DNA from: Streptomyces inhibens
GTDB lineage: Bacteria > Actinomycetota > Actinomycetes > Streptomycetales > Streptomycetaceae
Direction: 5' to 3'
DNA: 64,000 nucleotides
Assembly: GCF_003389455.1 (NCBI RefSeq)
Contig: NZ_QUAC01000209.1
Location: 46,859-110,858, forward strand
Position numbers and translations under genes: made by a program. Below, piece after piece: positions 35,054-44,090 of the stretch. A model generated the notes under the pieces. It was not told where the DNA came from and made no database searches. It was given only the letters and a program-made list of their open reading frames with translations. The stretch's first letter is position 1, and the number at the start of each line of letters is the position of its first letter.

Positions 35054-35731
35054 ATGACCGACGTGCTGCTCGTCGAGGACGACCCCCTGCTGCGGGAGGC
35101 CACTCAACTGACCCTGGAACGCTACGGATACCAGGTGCGCACGGCCTCCGACGGCCTCACCGGACTGGCACGGTTCCGGGACCGCGCCCCCGATGTCGCC
35201 GTCCTGGACGTCATGCTGCCCCACCTCGACGGCGTCAGCCTGGTGCGCCGCATCCGCGAGGTGAGCCGGCTGCCGCTGCTGATGGTCTCCGCCCGCACCG
35301 ACCCGGTGGATGTCGTCCTCGGCCTTGAGGCCGGTGCCGACGACTACATAACCAAGCCGTACGACATCCCCGTGCTCCTCGCCCGTATCCGCGCGGCCCT
35401 GCGCCGCACCACGGACTTCACACAGCACACCCCGCAAGGGGAAGAGACCCTCCTGAGCTTCGGCGACATCACACTGAACACCGCCTCCATGGAGGTCCAC
35501 CGCGCGGGCAGACTCCTGGAACTGACCCCCACCGAACGCAGGTTGGTGCTGGAATTCGCCGCCCAACCCGGCGTCGTCCTCTCCCGCATCACCCTGCTGG
35601 AGCGGGTGTGGGACTACGCCTGGGGCGGCGACACCCGGGTCGTCGACGTCCATGTGCAACGGCTGCGCGCCAAGATCGGCCGCGGCCGCGTGGTGACCGT
35701 CCGCGGCTTCGGCTACAAGCTCGCCCCCTGA
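35054..35731 (+). CDS. OmpR-family response regulator, CseB-like
   Basis: 225 residues. Receiver 1–120 with D9/D10, phospho-Asp D52 (VLDVMLP), Thr/Ser near 80 and KPYD lysine; winged helix 130–222 ending RVVTVRGFGYKLAP. The opening (VEDDPLLREATQLTLERYGY) resembles Streptomyces CseB closely. Next gene, five bases on, is its kinase. Likely governs an envelope-stress response and perhaps its own upstream genes through the inverted repeat at 33975. Confidence 0.92.
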   Translation: MTDVLLVEDDPLLREATQLTLERYGYQVRTASDGLTGLARFRDRAPDVAVLDVMLPHLDGVSLVRRIREVSRLPLLMVSARTDPVDVVLGLEAGADDYITKPYDIPVLLARIRAALRRTTDFTQHTPQGEETLLSFGDITLNTASMEVHRAGRLLELTPTERRLVLEFAAQPGVVLSRITLLERVWDYAWGGDTRVVDVHVQRLRAKIGRGRVVTVRGFGYKLAP

Positions 35732-35736
35732 CCGCG

Positions 35737-36948
35737 ATGGGACTTCGCACCAAAACCGCCCTGGTCATCGCCGGGACCGCCGCCATCGTCGCCACACTGA
35801 TCGGGCTCCTCGTACATCACCGCACCGCTGAGGAGCAGCGACGGACCGCGGCCCATCTGGCCGATGCCCGCCTTGTCGATGCGGTGAGCGCATACGTCTC
35901 CAGAATCGACAGCGGCGCCCTGGTCAATCCGCCGGACCTGCCGGCCGCGCTGCGCAAGACCGTCACCGACCGCCCCGTACGGGCCACGTGCCTGCAGGAC
36001 ACCGGCCGCCCCGGGGACCCGGTGATGATGTGGGCCGCCACCCGCAGCGGCCACGACATCCTCGCGGTACGGCGCTCTTACGCACCGCAGGCCCGCGCCC
36101 TCGCCGACCTCGACCGGGTGCTGCTCGGCTCCGGCGCCACGGTCACCGCGCTCGGCTGTGCGCTGGGCATCGTCGCGGCGGCCGGCGTCGGACGGCGCAT
36201 CGCCGCGTCCGCCCGCACCGCACAGCGGATCGCGGACGGCGACCTCACGGACCGGGTACAGCCCAAGGGCAAGGACGAGATCGCCCGGCTCGGCGCCGCC
36301 GTCAACACCATGGCCGACGCCCTGAGCGCCCGCCTGGAGGCCGAACGGCGCGTCACCGCCGATATCGCCCACGAGCTGCGCACCCCCGTCGCCGGCCTGG
36401 TCACCGCGGTCGGACTCCTGCCGCCCGGCCGCCCTGCCGAACTGGTCAGCGGCGGCGTGGACGTCCTGCGCAACCTGGTCGAGGACGTCCTGGAGGTGGC
36501 ACGGCTCGATGTGCCGGGCGTCGAACAGGCACAGCACGAGGAAGTACTACTGAGCAGCCTGGCCCACCGGGCCGCCGCCCAAGCAGGCGACGACATCAAG
36601 GTCCGCGTACAGAGCGAAGCCGTGGTACGAACCGACCCCCGCCGCGTCGAACGCATCCTGACCAACCTGCTCACCAACGCCCGACGCCACGGCGCCCCAC
36701 CGATAACTCTGGAAGTCGACGGTCCGGCGGTAAGCGTCCGCGACCACGGCCCCGGCTTCCCCACCGACCTCCTGACCCACGGCCCCCAACGATTCCGCAC
36801 AGGCGCCCACGAACGAGGCGCCGGCATCGGCCTGGGCCTCACCATCGTCACCGGTCAGGCCCAGGTACTCGGCGCCCAGGTGACCTACGCCAACCTCCCC
36901 GACAACGGCGCCCAAGCCACCCTCAACCTCACCCCCGGCCCCCCGTAA
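35737..36948 (+). CDS. Sensor histidine kinase, CseC-like
   Basis: 403 residues from ATG 35737. Helix near 8–27, extracytoplasmic domain about 30–125 and second helix about 128–150. A HAMP linker follows, then HisKA with His about 212 (ADIAHELRTP) and HATPase (NLLTNARRH, DHGPGF, GIGLGLTIV). The kinase is short, with a brief DHp region (VTAVGLLPPGRP) compared with most. Forms a two-component pair with the preceding regulator. Confidence 0.92.
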   Translation: MGLRTKTALVIAGTAAIVATLIGLLVHHRTAEEQRRTAAHLADARLVDAVSAYVSRIDSGALVNPPDLPAALRKTVTDRPVRATCLQDTGRPGDPVMMWAATRSGHDILAVRRSYAPQARALADLDRVLLGSGATVTALGCALGIVAAAGVGRRIAASARTAQRIADGDLTDRVQPKGKDEIARLGAAVNTMADALSARLEAERRVTADIAHELRTPVAGLVTAVGLLPPGRPAELVSGGVDVLRNLVEDVLEVARLDVPGVEQAQHEEVLLSSLAHRAAAQAGDDIKVRVQSEAVVRTDPRRVERILTNLLTNARRHGAPPITLEVDGPAVSVRDHGPGFPTDLLTHGPQRFRTGAHERGAGIGLGLTIVTGQAQVLGAQVTYANLPDNGAQATLNLTPGPP

Positions 36949-36970
36949 CCCCCTGCCTCCCACCAACAAA

Positions 36971-37002
36971 AAGCCCAGGTCACACGATGGTGACCTGGGC
37001 TT
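36971..37002. terminator. Bidirectional hairpin terminator
   Basis: AAGCCCAGGTCAC and GTGACCTGGGCTT form a 13-bp stem with a 6-base loop between the convergent kinase and methyltransferase genes. Confidence 0.85.
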
Positions 37003-37062
37003 CTCCGCTGAGCCGCCTTCGGGCCTGTCCGTTCTGGAGGAGATGGCGGTGGGGTGCCACAG

Positions 37063-37818
37063 TCATGCGGCCTTCCGGGCATGCAGCAGGAACCAGTGCC
37101 GGGCGAGCCGGACACCACAGCTGCCGGCAGCCGATGCCACGTAACGGTCGAACGGACCCCGGTCCGCCACCGGGTCGTAGTCTTCGAAGATCGGCACCTG
37201 CTGGAGGAAGGTGTCGAGGTCGGTCGGCGAGTGGAAGAACTCCTCGTAGAAGAAGGCCTTCTCCGCCACGACGGTGAAGCCCGCGTCGGTCAGCTGCTCG
37301 GCCGTCTCCCGTGCCACCGGCCGACCGTTCCACCGGCCGTGGAGCCGGCCGCGGCCGAACGTCTCCTTCAGCTCGCGTACGTCCTGTTCCCCGATGCCGA
37401 GGTAGATCAGTGATCCGCCGGGTTTGAGGATCCTCCGGAACTCGTCCGGGAACAGCGGTCCGCGCCGCGAGGTGACCACATCGACGTCGCCGTCGGGCAG
37501 ACCGGTGCCGGAGGCGTCACGCAGCTCGAACTCGACGTGGTCCAGCCCTCTGGTCTCCCGGTGCCGCCCGGCGGATTCCAACATCGCCATCGACAGGTCG
37601 ATGCCGAGAACCGAGGTGAACGCAGGCGCGACGCGCAGCACGTTGCGGCCGTCGGCACAGCCCACGTCCACCAGGCGAGCGCCGGGACGACCCAGCCCGA
37701 TCGCCAGGTCGTCGAACGCATCCTCCGGATCGCCGTCCGGGAAGACCTCCGTGCGTTGTGCCCCGCTGGAATACCCGCCGAACTTGTAGGCCACCCGTGA
37801 AGAGAATTCCGGGTTCAT
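37063..37818 (-). CDS. SAM-dependent methyltransferase, class I
   Basis: 251 residues from the ATG at 37818 (AGAGGCAGGG upstream). SAM motif I is LVDVGCADGRN, the acidic end of strand 2 is GIDLSMAMLE, motif II lies near DGDVDVVTSR, and post-motif is LKPGGSLIYLG. The latter third has no diagnostic match, so the acceptor is unknown. Not obviously tied to the peptide cluster, which is 13 kb away. Confidence 0.85.
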   Translation of the reverse strand: MNPEFSSRVAYKFGGYSSGAQRTEVFPDGDPEDAFDDLAIGLGRPGARLVDVGCADGRNVLRVAPAFTSVLGIDLSMAMLESAGRHRETRGLDHVEFELRDASGTGLPDGDVDVVTSRRGPLFPDEFRRILKPGGSLIYLGIGEQDVRELKETFGRGRLHGRWNGRPVARETAEQLTDAGFTVVAEKAFFYEEFFHSPTDLDTFLQQVPIFEDYDPVADRGPFDRYVASAAGSCGVRLARHWFLLHARKAA

Positions 37819-38002
37819 CGTGACCCTGCCTCTATAGATACGGTCGATTCGGCGGCATTGCCGCAGGCCCCACTGATGTGCAGGAAGCCGACGGCTTGTT
37901 GCTGCCGGGGTCACCTCAGCGGCAGGGAACGGCTGTCGCGGCGCTTGGCCACGACGGCCGGGGCCACGGTCGAACCTGCTGTGGCTTCAGGGCGCCGACG
38001 GC

Positions 38003-38704
38003 TCAGAAGTCGTCGGCACCGTTGCGCAGCTCGGGCGTCCAGTAGCCGGTCTTCGCGACCGCGTCGTCGACCGCGATGCCGCCCTTGGGCGCGGTGACGA
38101 CCTTGCTGCCCTCGGCGGGGCCGTCGGCGGCGAAGAGGTTCACGTTGAAGGAGGTGACGGCGCGGTTGTTCTCGTCGACGCCGCCGTTGTTGATCCGCAC
38201 GGCCGCGTAGGCCGGGGCGCCGGCGTTCAGCACGACGGGGGTGCCCGGCTTGCTCTTGGCGACGGACGGAACGTCCTTGGCGGTCTGGACGTCGCCGAAC
38301 GCGATCAGCGGGTACTGGAGCAGCGTGCAGGCGTGGCCCGAGACGTTCGTCGCGGTCAGCGTGATGTGCGTGGTGGGCACGCCGTCCTGCTTGGCCGCGG
38401 AGATCTTCACATCGCTGACGGTGCAGGCCGGGGCCTTGCCGCCGGCCTTCTTCTTGGAACCGGCCTGCGCGGCGGGGGCGGAGGAGTCGGAGGTGTCCGA
38501 ACCGGCGGCGTCCGTGCCCGCCGCGGCCTTGCTGTCGGCGGCCGTGTCCTTCTCGGCGCCGGCGCCGGCGGCCTCCGGGGACGAGGCGGCGGCCCCCTTG
38601 TCCTTCTTCGCGCCGTCGTCGCCGCCGCAGGCGGTGAGCGTCAGGCTGAGGGCGGCGACGGCGGCCGCGGCGAGTACGGCAGGGCGGCGGATGGAGGTAC
38701 GCAT
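38003..38704 (-). CDS. DUF4232-type lipoprotein
   Basis: 233 residues from ATG at 38704 (GGGGAG upstream). Lipobox LTAC (Cys about 26), an Ala/Ser/Lys/Asp-rich linker 28–90, then a DUF4232-like beta domain (CTVSDVKISA … GHACTLLQYPLIAFG … NNGG). Common in Streptomyces, function unknown. Three 11-bp-phased CGTCAGCG repeats lie 79–108 bases upstream of the start. Confidence 0.82.
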   Translation of the reverse strand: MRTSIRRPAVLAAAAVAALSLTLTACGGDDGAKKDKGAAASSPEAAGAGAEKDTAADSKAAAGTDAAGSDTSDSSAPAAQAGSKKKAGGKAPACTVSDVKISAAKQDGVPTTHITLTATNVSGHACTLLQYPLIAFGDVQTAKDVPSVAKSKPGTPVVLNAGAPAYAAVRINNGGVDENNRAVTSFNVNLFAADGPAEGSKVVTAPKGGIAVDDAVAKTGYWTPELRNGADDF

Positions 38705-39097
38705 TGGGGCTCCCCGTGTGATGAGATCGGCGTGGTCGATGCCATGTGCGGACATCTGGTCTGCTCACAGCTTCGGTCCCTGCGCTGACGTTCCGCTGAC
38801 GTACCGCTGACGCCTCGCTCAGCCGGCCGTGGCAGCACGAGAGCCGGGCCGGTTCAGCGGGTGTTGAGGAGCTACGCCTCCGGCTTGTACAGCCGGTCCA
38901 CGAGCACGGCGCGCCGATCAGGAGGAGCGCGTGCAGCGGTACTTCAAGCCCTCGGGCGCTGAACCCTCGGCTCTGAATTGACCCACACTTTTGGCGCAGA
39001 AATGCACCCTGTCACAGGTCTATTGGCTGCCTAGAGTCGTAGTCACGAAGCCACGGCAGAAGCCCGCGGCCACAGCCCAGGACCAGGGAGAACAACC
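38705..39097. promoter_or_regulatory. Intergenic with 11-bp-phased direct repeats
   Basis: CGCTGACG occurs at 38783, 38794 and 38805, exactly one per 11 bases (one helical turn). On the lipoprotein's strand these read CGTCAGCG. This is the pattern bound by OmpR- or SARP-type activators. The right half (38820–39097) holds the cupin promoter region (TAGAGT at 39032–39037 is a possible -10). No gene seen. Confidence 0.55.
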
Positions 39098-39592
39098 ATG
39101 AACGCCACCGCACTCAAGCCGGTTCTGACCCGCGCCGCCGACGCCGAGACCACCAGCGACCCCAGCAGCGTCATGACCCTGCTCGCCGACTGCGGCACCG
39201 ACGGCAGCTCACTCACCAGCTACCGCTCGCAGTTCGCCAAGGGGGCGGTGGGCGCCCCGGCCCACTTCCACACCCGGGCCTCGGAGCTCTTCTTCGTCAT
39301 CGGCGGCTCGCTTCAGGTGCTCATCGACGACGAGGTCAAGATCCTTGACGAGGGCGATCTCCTGCTCGTACCGCCGCACACCCCGCACGCCTTCGCGGCG
39401 GCACCCGGAGCCGAAGCCGACGTCCTGTTCGTCTTCACGCCCGGCATGCCGCGCTTCGACTACCTCCGGCTGCTCGGCCGCGTGATGCGGGGCGAGGCGA
39501 GCCCGCAGGAGATCAAGGAATCGTCCGAGCACTTCGACAACCACTACGTGGACAGCCCGGTCTGGCGCGCCGCCCTCGAAGCAGCGCAGTGA
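39098..39592 (+). CDS. Cupin-domain protein
   Basis: 164 residues. Cupin motif 1 appears as HFHTRASELFFVIGGSL (His, His, Glu metal ligands) and motif 2 as VPPHTPHAF. The C-terminal 45 residues are helical. Typical of small metal-binding actinobacterial cupins of unknown substrate. ATG with AGGGAGAA upstream. Confidence 0.88.
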   Translation: MNATALKPVLTRAADAETTSDPSSVMTLLADCGTDGSSLTSYRSQFAKGAVGAPAHFHTRASELFFVIGGSLQVLIDDEVKILDEGDLLLVPPHTPHAFAAAPGAEADVLFVFTPGMPRFDYLRLLGRVMRGEASPQEIKESSEHFDNHYVDSPVWRAALEAAQ

Positions 39593-39741
39593 CCCGGATG
39601 GTGGCGGCCACGTTCATGTGGGGCGAACCAACCGCCGGGGTGGCCCGGCAGCTGAATTTTCTTCGCAAGTTTCTCCGAGTCGCGTAAGAGAGCCCGCGGT
39701 GGTGCGTCTCCATGTGTGGACCGAAGCACAGAGGAGACGGC

Positions 39742-42594
39742 GTGGTGCATTTCCCAGGGCGGCTGATGGGCCGTGAGGCCGAGACGGCGGAAATAGCGGG
39801 ATTGGCGGCGGCCGCGAAGGCGGGCACGGGGCAGGTGGCGTTCGTCGTCGGTGAGGCCGGCCTGGGCAAGACGGCCCTGCTGGAAGTGACCGCGGGGACC
39901 GCCGGGTCGCTGGGCATGCGGGTGCTGCACGGGGCGGCACAGGAGTTGGAACAGCAGCGCCCGTTCGCGGTGATCTCGGCCTGTCTGGGGGTGGATACGA
40001 AGTCGGCCGATGCCTCCCTGGCGCGGGCCGGCGAGATCTTGCGGGGCGAGGGCCGGTACGGGATGCCGGGCGGGGCCGGCGGGGCGGCCGAGTCGGACTT
40101 CGCCACCGTCGAGGCGATGCTCGGCCTGATCGAGGACCTGTGCGCGCAGCAGCCGCTGGCGCTGTTCGTCGACGATCTCCAGTGGGCGGACTCGGCGAGC
40201 CTGCTGGTGGTGCAGCGGCTGCTGCGGTCGATTCACCAGCTGCCGCTGCTCATCGTCGGAGCCTACCGACCGGTGCCCCGGGGGGAAGTCGACCGGCTCT
40301 CCCAGAGTCTGGCTCTCGGCAAGCGCACGGTGCTGGAGCTGGCACCACTGACTCCGCCGGCCGTGTCGGCCCTGCTGGCCGGCCTGTGCGGCGGTGCGCC
40401 CGGTCCGCGACTGTGGCGCATGGCCGAGGGAGCGGCAGGAAACCCGTTGTACGTCATGGAGCTGGTCGCTGCCCTGCTGCGTGAGGAGGCGATCGAGCTC
40501 CGCGACGGGCTCGCGGACGTCACCGTCGGCAGCCCCGTACCGTCGTTGACCAAACTGATCACACACCGGCTGCGGTATCTGCGCGATGAGGTGGTGCAGG
40601 CGCTTCGCACCGCCTCGGTGCTGGGAGCCGGCTGTACCGTCACCGATCTTGCAGCGGTCCTCGACCGGCCGACACATCAACTGCTCAGTATCGTCGCGGA
40701 GGCCGAGACGGACGGCATTCTGCGGGATGCCGGCGACCGACTGGTCTTCCGTCACGACCTCATACGGCATGCCCTGTACGACGCCATGTCGGGCTCGGCC
40801 CGCGCCATGCTGCACTTGAGAACGGCGCAGGCCCTCGCCGGCGCCGGTGCGGTTCCCGAACGGGTCGCCGAGCAGCTGCTGGCCGCGGCGCCGGCGGCCG
40901 GAGAGTTCCTGATCGACTGGCTCCTGGGATCCGCGGTCCCCCTCACGTCCCGGGCACCCGCCATGGCGCTCCTTCTGCTCGACCAGGCACTGGCGCTCAC
41001 CGACCCCGCCGATCCGCGCCGCGGCCAACTCAAGCTGTACCGCGCCGTCGCACAGCTCTCCTCGGGCCGCTTGGCCGAGGCGGAGGAGACCGCCCGCTGC
41101 GCACTGGCCAGGACCCATGACCCGGGGTGGGAAGGTCCGTTGCGGTGGATCATCGTCCACGCATCATTCGCGCGTGGCCGACCCGACCTGGCGCTCGTCG
41201 AGATCCACGCCGCGTGCGGCAGCTCGGGCGTATCTGCGCTTGAGGTGATCCGGTTCCGGGCGTTCAGCGCACTGTGCCTGTTCGCACTGGGCAGGCTGCC
41301 GGAGGCCGGCGCGGTCGCGGCGACCACCCGGCGCGCGGCCGAAGCGATGGGCGACGGCGCCGCCCTGGCCAATGCCCTGCACGTCCTGGCGGCGAAACGG
41401 TTCCTCGAAGCGCCTGGCACCGAAGCCCTGGAACTTGCCCGGCACGCCGCCCGGCTCACACCGGAGACGATGCATCCGGCACAGCGGATCGGGCTGCAAC
41501 TCGCCCTGGCCAACAGCTATATGGATCTCGACCGCCGCCAGGACGCGCAGCGCACCCTCGCAGCCGTCCACGAGACGGCGGAGCACACAGGTGGCGCCTA
41601 TCTGCCCTGGTACCACCTCTCCTGTGCCCTCCTCGCATTCCACGCCGGCCGCTGGGACGACGCCCTCACCGAGGTCGAGGCCGGGCTCGATCCCGGCGAG
41701 CACTTCGCGATGTGCCGGGCGCTGCGGGCGGTGGCGGCGCTGATCTCGGTGCACCGCGGCCGGCAGACCGACGCCGAGGCTCATCTGACCGCCGCGGCCG
41801 CGGCGACCGACAGCGGTACCGTCGCCTGGTTCTACGAGTACCTGCCACTGTGCGCCGACGCCCTTGCGGACGAGGCCCGGGGCCGTCCCGAGCACGCCTA
41901 CGCCCGGCTCACCGCCGCGTTCGACCGCGGCGTGGGCCATCTGCCGGGCCAACTGATCCTCTGCTTTCTGACGCCCGATCTCGTACGACTCGCCCTGGCC
42001 CACGACGACACCACGAACGCACGGCGCTACGCCGAAGCCGCCCGGAGACGGGCCGACCACAGCGGTACCCCGTACCACCTCGGTGATGCCCACCGGTGCC
42101 AGGGGCTGCTGGCCCGGGACCCGGATCTGCTCCTGGCAGCAGCCCGCTGCTACCACGAGGCGCCGAGACCGCTGAGCGAGGCACACGCCTACACCGACGC
42201 GGCGGAACTGCTGGCCCAGCAGCGACGACCGGCCCAGGCCCGCGCGCTGCTCGATCAGGCGCTGGAGATCTACACACGTCTGGACGCCCAGTGGGACGCG
42301 GCCCGCGCCCTGTCCCGCCTGCGTGCCCACGCGGTCCACCGCAGCGCACGCCGACCACGCAACAGTGCCCGCCACGGGTGGGAGGCGCTCACGGACACCG
42401 AACGCATCGTCGCCGACCACGTCGCCGACGGACACTCCAACCCCGAGATCGCCGACCGTATGTACATCTCACGACGCACCGTCGGCTCCCATGTGTCCCA
42501 CATTCTCCGAAAGCTGGGGATGACCTCACGAGTCGAACTCGCCACTGAAGTCATCCGCCGAAAGAACCTGGACAGGCCACCGTCACAGGACTGA
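39742..42594 (+). CDS. LAL-type LuxR-family regulator with N-terminal AAA ATPase
   Basis: 950 residues from GTG 39742 (GGAG at 39733–39736, better than ATG 39712). Walker A GEAGLGKTAL (about 37–46), Walker B LALFVDDLQWAD (about 133–144), a long TPR-like helical middle, and a LuxR HTH at about 885–945 (LTDTERIVADHVADGHSNPEIADRMY). These large MalT-like proteins activate secondary metabolism or sugar genes. It precedes the lectin gene, which has a palindrome and repeats in its promoter, a possible target. Confidence 0.92.
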   Translation: MVHFPGRLMGREAETAEIAGLAAAAKAGTGQVAFVVGEAGLGKTALLEVTAGTAGSLGMRVLHGAAQELEQQRPFAVISACLGVDTKSADASLARAGEILRGEGRYGMPGGAGGAAESDFATVEAMLGLIEDLCAQQPLALFVDDLQWADSASLLVVQRLLRSIHQLPLLIVGAYRPVPRGEVDRLSQSLALGKRTVLELAPLTPPAVSALLAGLCGGAPGPRLWRMAEGAAGNPLYVMELVAALLREEAIELRDGLADVTVGSPVPSLTKLITHRLRYLRDEVVQALRTASVLGAGCTVTDLAAVLDRPTHQLLSIVAEAETDGILRDAGDRLVFRHDLIRHALYDAMSGSARAMLHLRTAQALAGAGAVPERVAEQLLAAAPAAGEFLIDWLLGSAVPLTSRAPAMALLLLDQALALTDPADPRRGQLKLYRAVAQLSSGRLAEAEETARCALARTHDPGWEGPLRWIIVHASFARGRPDLALVEIHAACGSSGVSALEVIRFRAFSALCLFALGRLPEAGAVAATTRRAAEAMGDGAALANALHVLAAKRFLEAPGTEALELARHAARLTPETMHPAQRIGLQLALANSYMDLDRRQDAQRTLAAVHETAEHTGGAYLPWYHLSCALLAFHAGRWDDALTEVEAGLDPGEHFAMCRALRAVAALISVHRGRQTDAEAHLTAAAAATDSGTVAWFYEYLPLCADALADEARGRPEHAYARLTAAFDRGVGHLPGQLILCFLTPDLVRLALAHDDTTNARRYAEAARRRADHSGTPYHLGDAHRCQGLLARDPDLLLAAARCYHEAPRPLSEAHAYTDAAELLAQQRRPAQARALLDQALEIYTRLDAQWDAARALSRLRAHAVHRSARRPRNSARHGWEALTDTERIVADHVADGHSNPEIADRMYISRRTVGSHVSHILRKLGMTSRVELATEVIRRKNLDRPPSQD

Positions 42595-42839
42595 CCACAT
42601 GTCACCACGGTCCGGCGCCCGCAACCGAGGACTGCATCCGTCAGATGAAGGATGTACATCCGGCCACCCGCGCCTACGTTGACAGTCCCACGGCGAACCA
42701 GGCGAACCGAGCGAACCAGACGAACCAGGCGAACTGGCGCCCCGCCAGGGCCTTCTGCCTGAACACCGTGCCGTGGGTACCGCTCGGGGTAGCTGACCCG
42801 GCCCCGAGAGCACGGCTTACGGAAAGAGGAACGGGAACC
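42595..42839 (+). promoter_or_regulatory. Promoter region of lectin gene: palindrome plus 9-bp repeats
   Basis: GGATGTACATCC (42650–42661) is a perfect 12-bp palindrome just ahead of TACGTT (42675), a possible -10. Then five tandem 9-bp units (CGAACCAGG and variants) run from 42694 to 42738 in the transcribed leader. A regulator site and a repeated leader are both plausible. Confidence 0.55.
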
Positions 42840-44009
42840 ATGACCGTTGAGATGACCCCCCGGAGGCCGGGGCCGCGTATGACCGCCGCGGCGCTGGCGG
42901 TCCCGGTTGCGGCGCTGGCAGTCGTACTGTCGCCGCTCAACGCGCCGGCCGCGCACGCGGACACCGGAAGCACCAGCACAGAGATCCCTGTCTCCATATC
43001 CACGTCGGGGCAGAACGGCACCCTCGCACTCCGCCGGGACTACGAGTACGCCGGCGGGACGGTCTATGACCTCGCGAACGGGGACGACTCGGCGAATCAG
43101 AAATTCAGGATCGCTCCCAATGACGACGGAACCTTCCGGCTGATCAACGGCACTTCCAGCAAGTGCGTCGACATGTCCAGCGCCACTTACCCCGATGATC
43201 TCAGCGAGTCGAACTGCGGTGACGCCGATGCGCAGAAGTGGTATCTCCAGCCAATAAGCGACGCAGCTGCCGACACGGGCAGGTATCTGATCCGCCACGT
43301 CGGCGACAACAAATGCATGAAGCCCCTCTACAGCGTGAACACTGCCTCCACCGTCGGGGTCCGTGACTGCAGTCGCGGCGACACGACGCAGAACTGGTCC
43401 CTCGCCTCCGGAACCGAGGACGCTCAGCTGCGCACGCTGGCCACCAAGTACGCCCTGAAGCAGTTCGACACCAGGTCCAGCGTCATCCCGATGGCTGAGT
43501 ACAAGGTGGACGACAGCACCACAGCCACCCTCGGCGACTACCAGAACGTGACGGTCGACCCGAGCGGGAGGGCGACGAACGGCACGACCGACCTCATGGA
43601 CAAGGCGGTGATGTGGAGTCAGACCACTGGCTACACCTACACAGCGGGCGGATCCGTCACCACCACAGCAGGTATTTCCTTCGGTAAGGACGGCGCCGTG
43701 CAGGGGAAGATCGACGTCGCGATCCAGGGGAATTGGTCGAACAGCTGGAAGACGGACAACACACAGGGCGGATCCCAGACCATCCGCATCAAGCCCGAGA
43801 AGTACGGCTGGTTCCTGCGGGCCCAGCTGACGAAGAAGGTGACCGGCACCTGGACGATCACCAACGACCTGGGGAATTCATGGACCGGTGCCGGCAGTGC
43901 CACCGTCCCGGCCAAGGAGGGAACCGACTCCAAGAACAGCGACCTGATCGGTTGCACCTCTGACAGCACCCTGCAGGTCTGCAAGGACCACGACCCCGTG
44001 CGCCCGTAG
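42840..44009 (+). CDS. Secreted ricin-B-lectin protein with possible aerolysin-like C-terminal domain
   Basis: 389 residues from ATG 42840. Signal peptide 1–40 ending AHAD. Residues 45–190 form a ricin B-type lectin (GTSSKCVDMSSA, DAQKWYLQP, NKCMKP, TQNWSL: QxW repeats). Residues 195–385 are Thr/Ser-rich alternating beta strands, for example SVTTTAGISFGKDGAVQG and NWSNSWKTDNTQGGSQTI. That pattern resembles the stem strands of aerolysin/ETX-MTX2 pore formers. The end has two cysteines. Sugar binding is well supported; pore formation is an inference from pattern only. Confidence 0.78.
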   Translation: MTVEMTPRRPGPRMTAAALAVPVAALAVVLSPLNAPAAHADTGSTSTEIPVSISTSGQNGTLALRRDYEYAGGTVYDLANGDDSANQKFRIAPNDDGTFRLINGTSSKCVDMSSATYPDDLSESNCGDADAQKWYLQPISDAAADTGRYLIRHVGDNKCMKPLYSVNTASTVGVRDCSRGDTTQNWSLASGTEDAQLRTLATKYALKQFDTRSSVIPMAEYKVDDSTTATLGDYQNVTVDPSGRATNGTTDLMDKAVMWSQTTGYTYTAGGSVTTTAGISFGKDGAVQGKIDVAIQGNWSNSWKTDNTQGGSQTIRIKPEKYGWFLRAQLTKKVTGTWTITNDLGNSWTGAGSATVPAKEGTDSKNSDLIGCTSDSTLQVCKDHDPVRP

Positions 44010-44025
44010 CACCCTCGTCGCCCGC

Positions 44026-44056
44026 AAAGGTCCGCCGGCCGCACCGGCGGACCTTT
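44026..44056. terminator. Hairpin terminator of lectin gene
   Basis: AAAGGTCCGCCGG and CCGGCGGACCTTT with a 5-base loop, followed by T's; 17 bases after the stop. Confidence 0.9.
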
Positions 44057-44090
44057 TGCCGCTGGTGGCACTGCTGTTCCTGCAGGTCAG

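Noticed and set aside
37063..37818. Methyltransferase as MppJ (beta-methyl-Phe maker) of the peptide cluster
   Set aside because: It is 13 kb outside the cluster beyond unrelated genes, on the other strand, with no feature linking it to phenylpyruvate methylation.
42694..42738. CRISPR-like short repeats
   Set aside because: Tandem 9-bp units without spacers and no cas genes; they are simple repeats in a leader.
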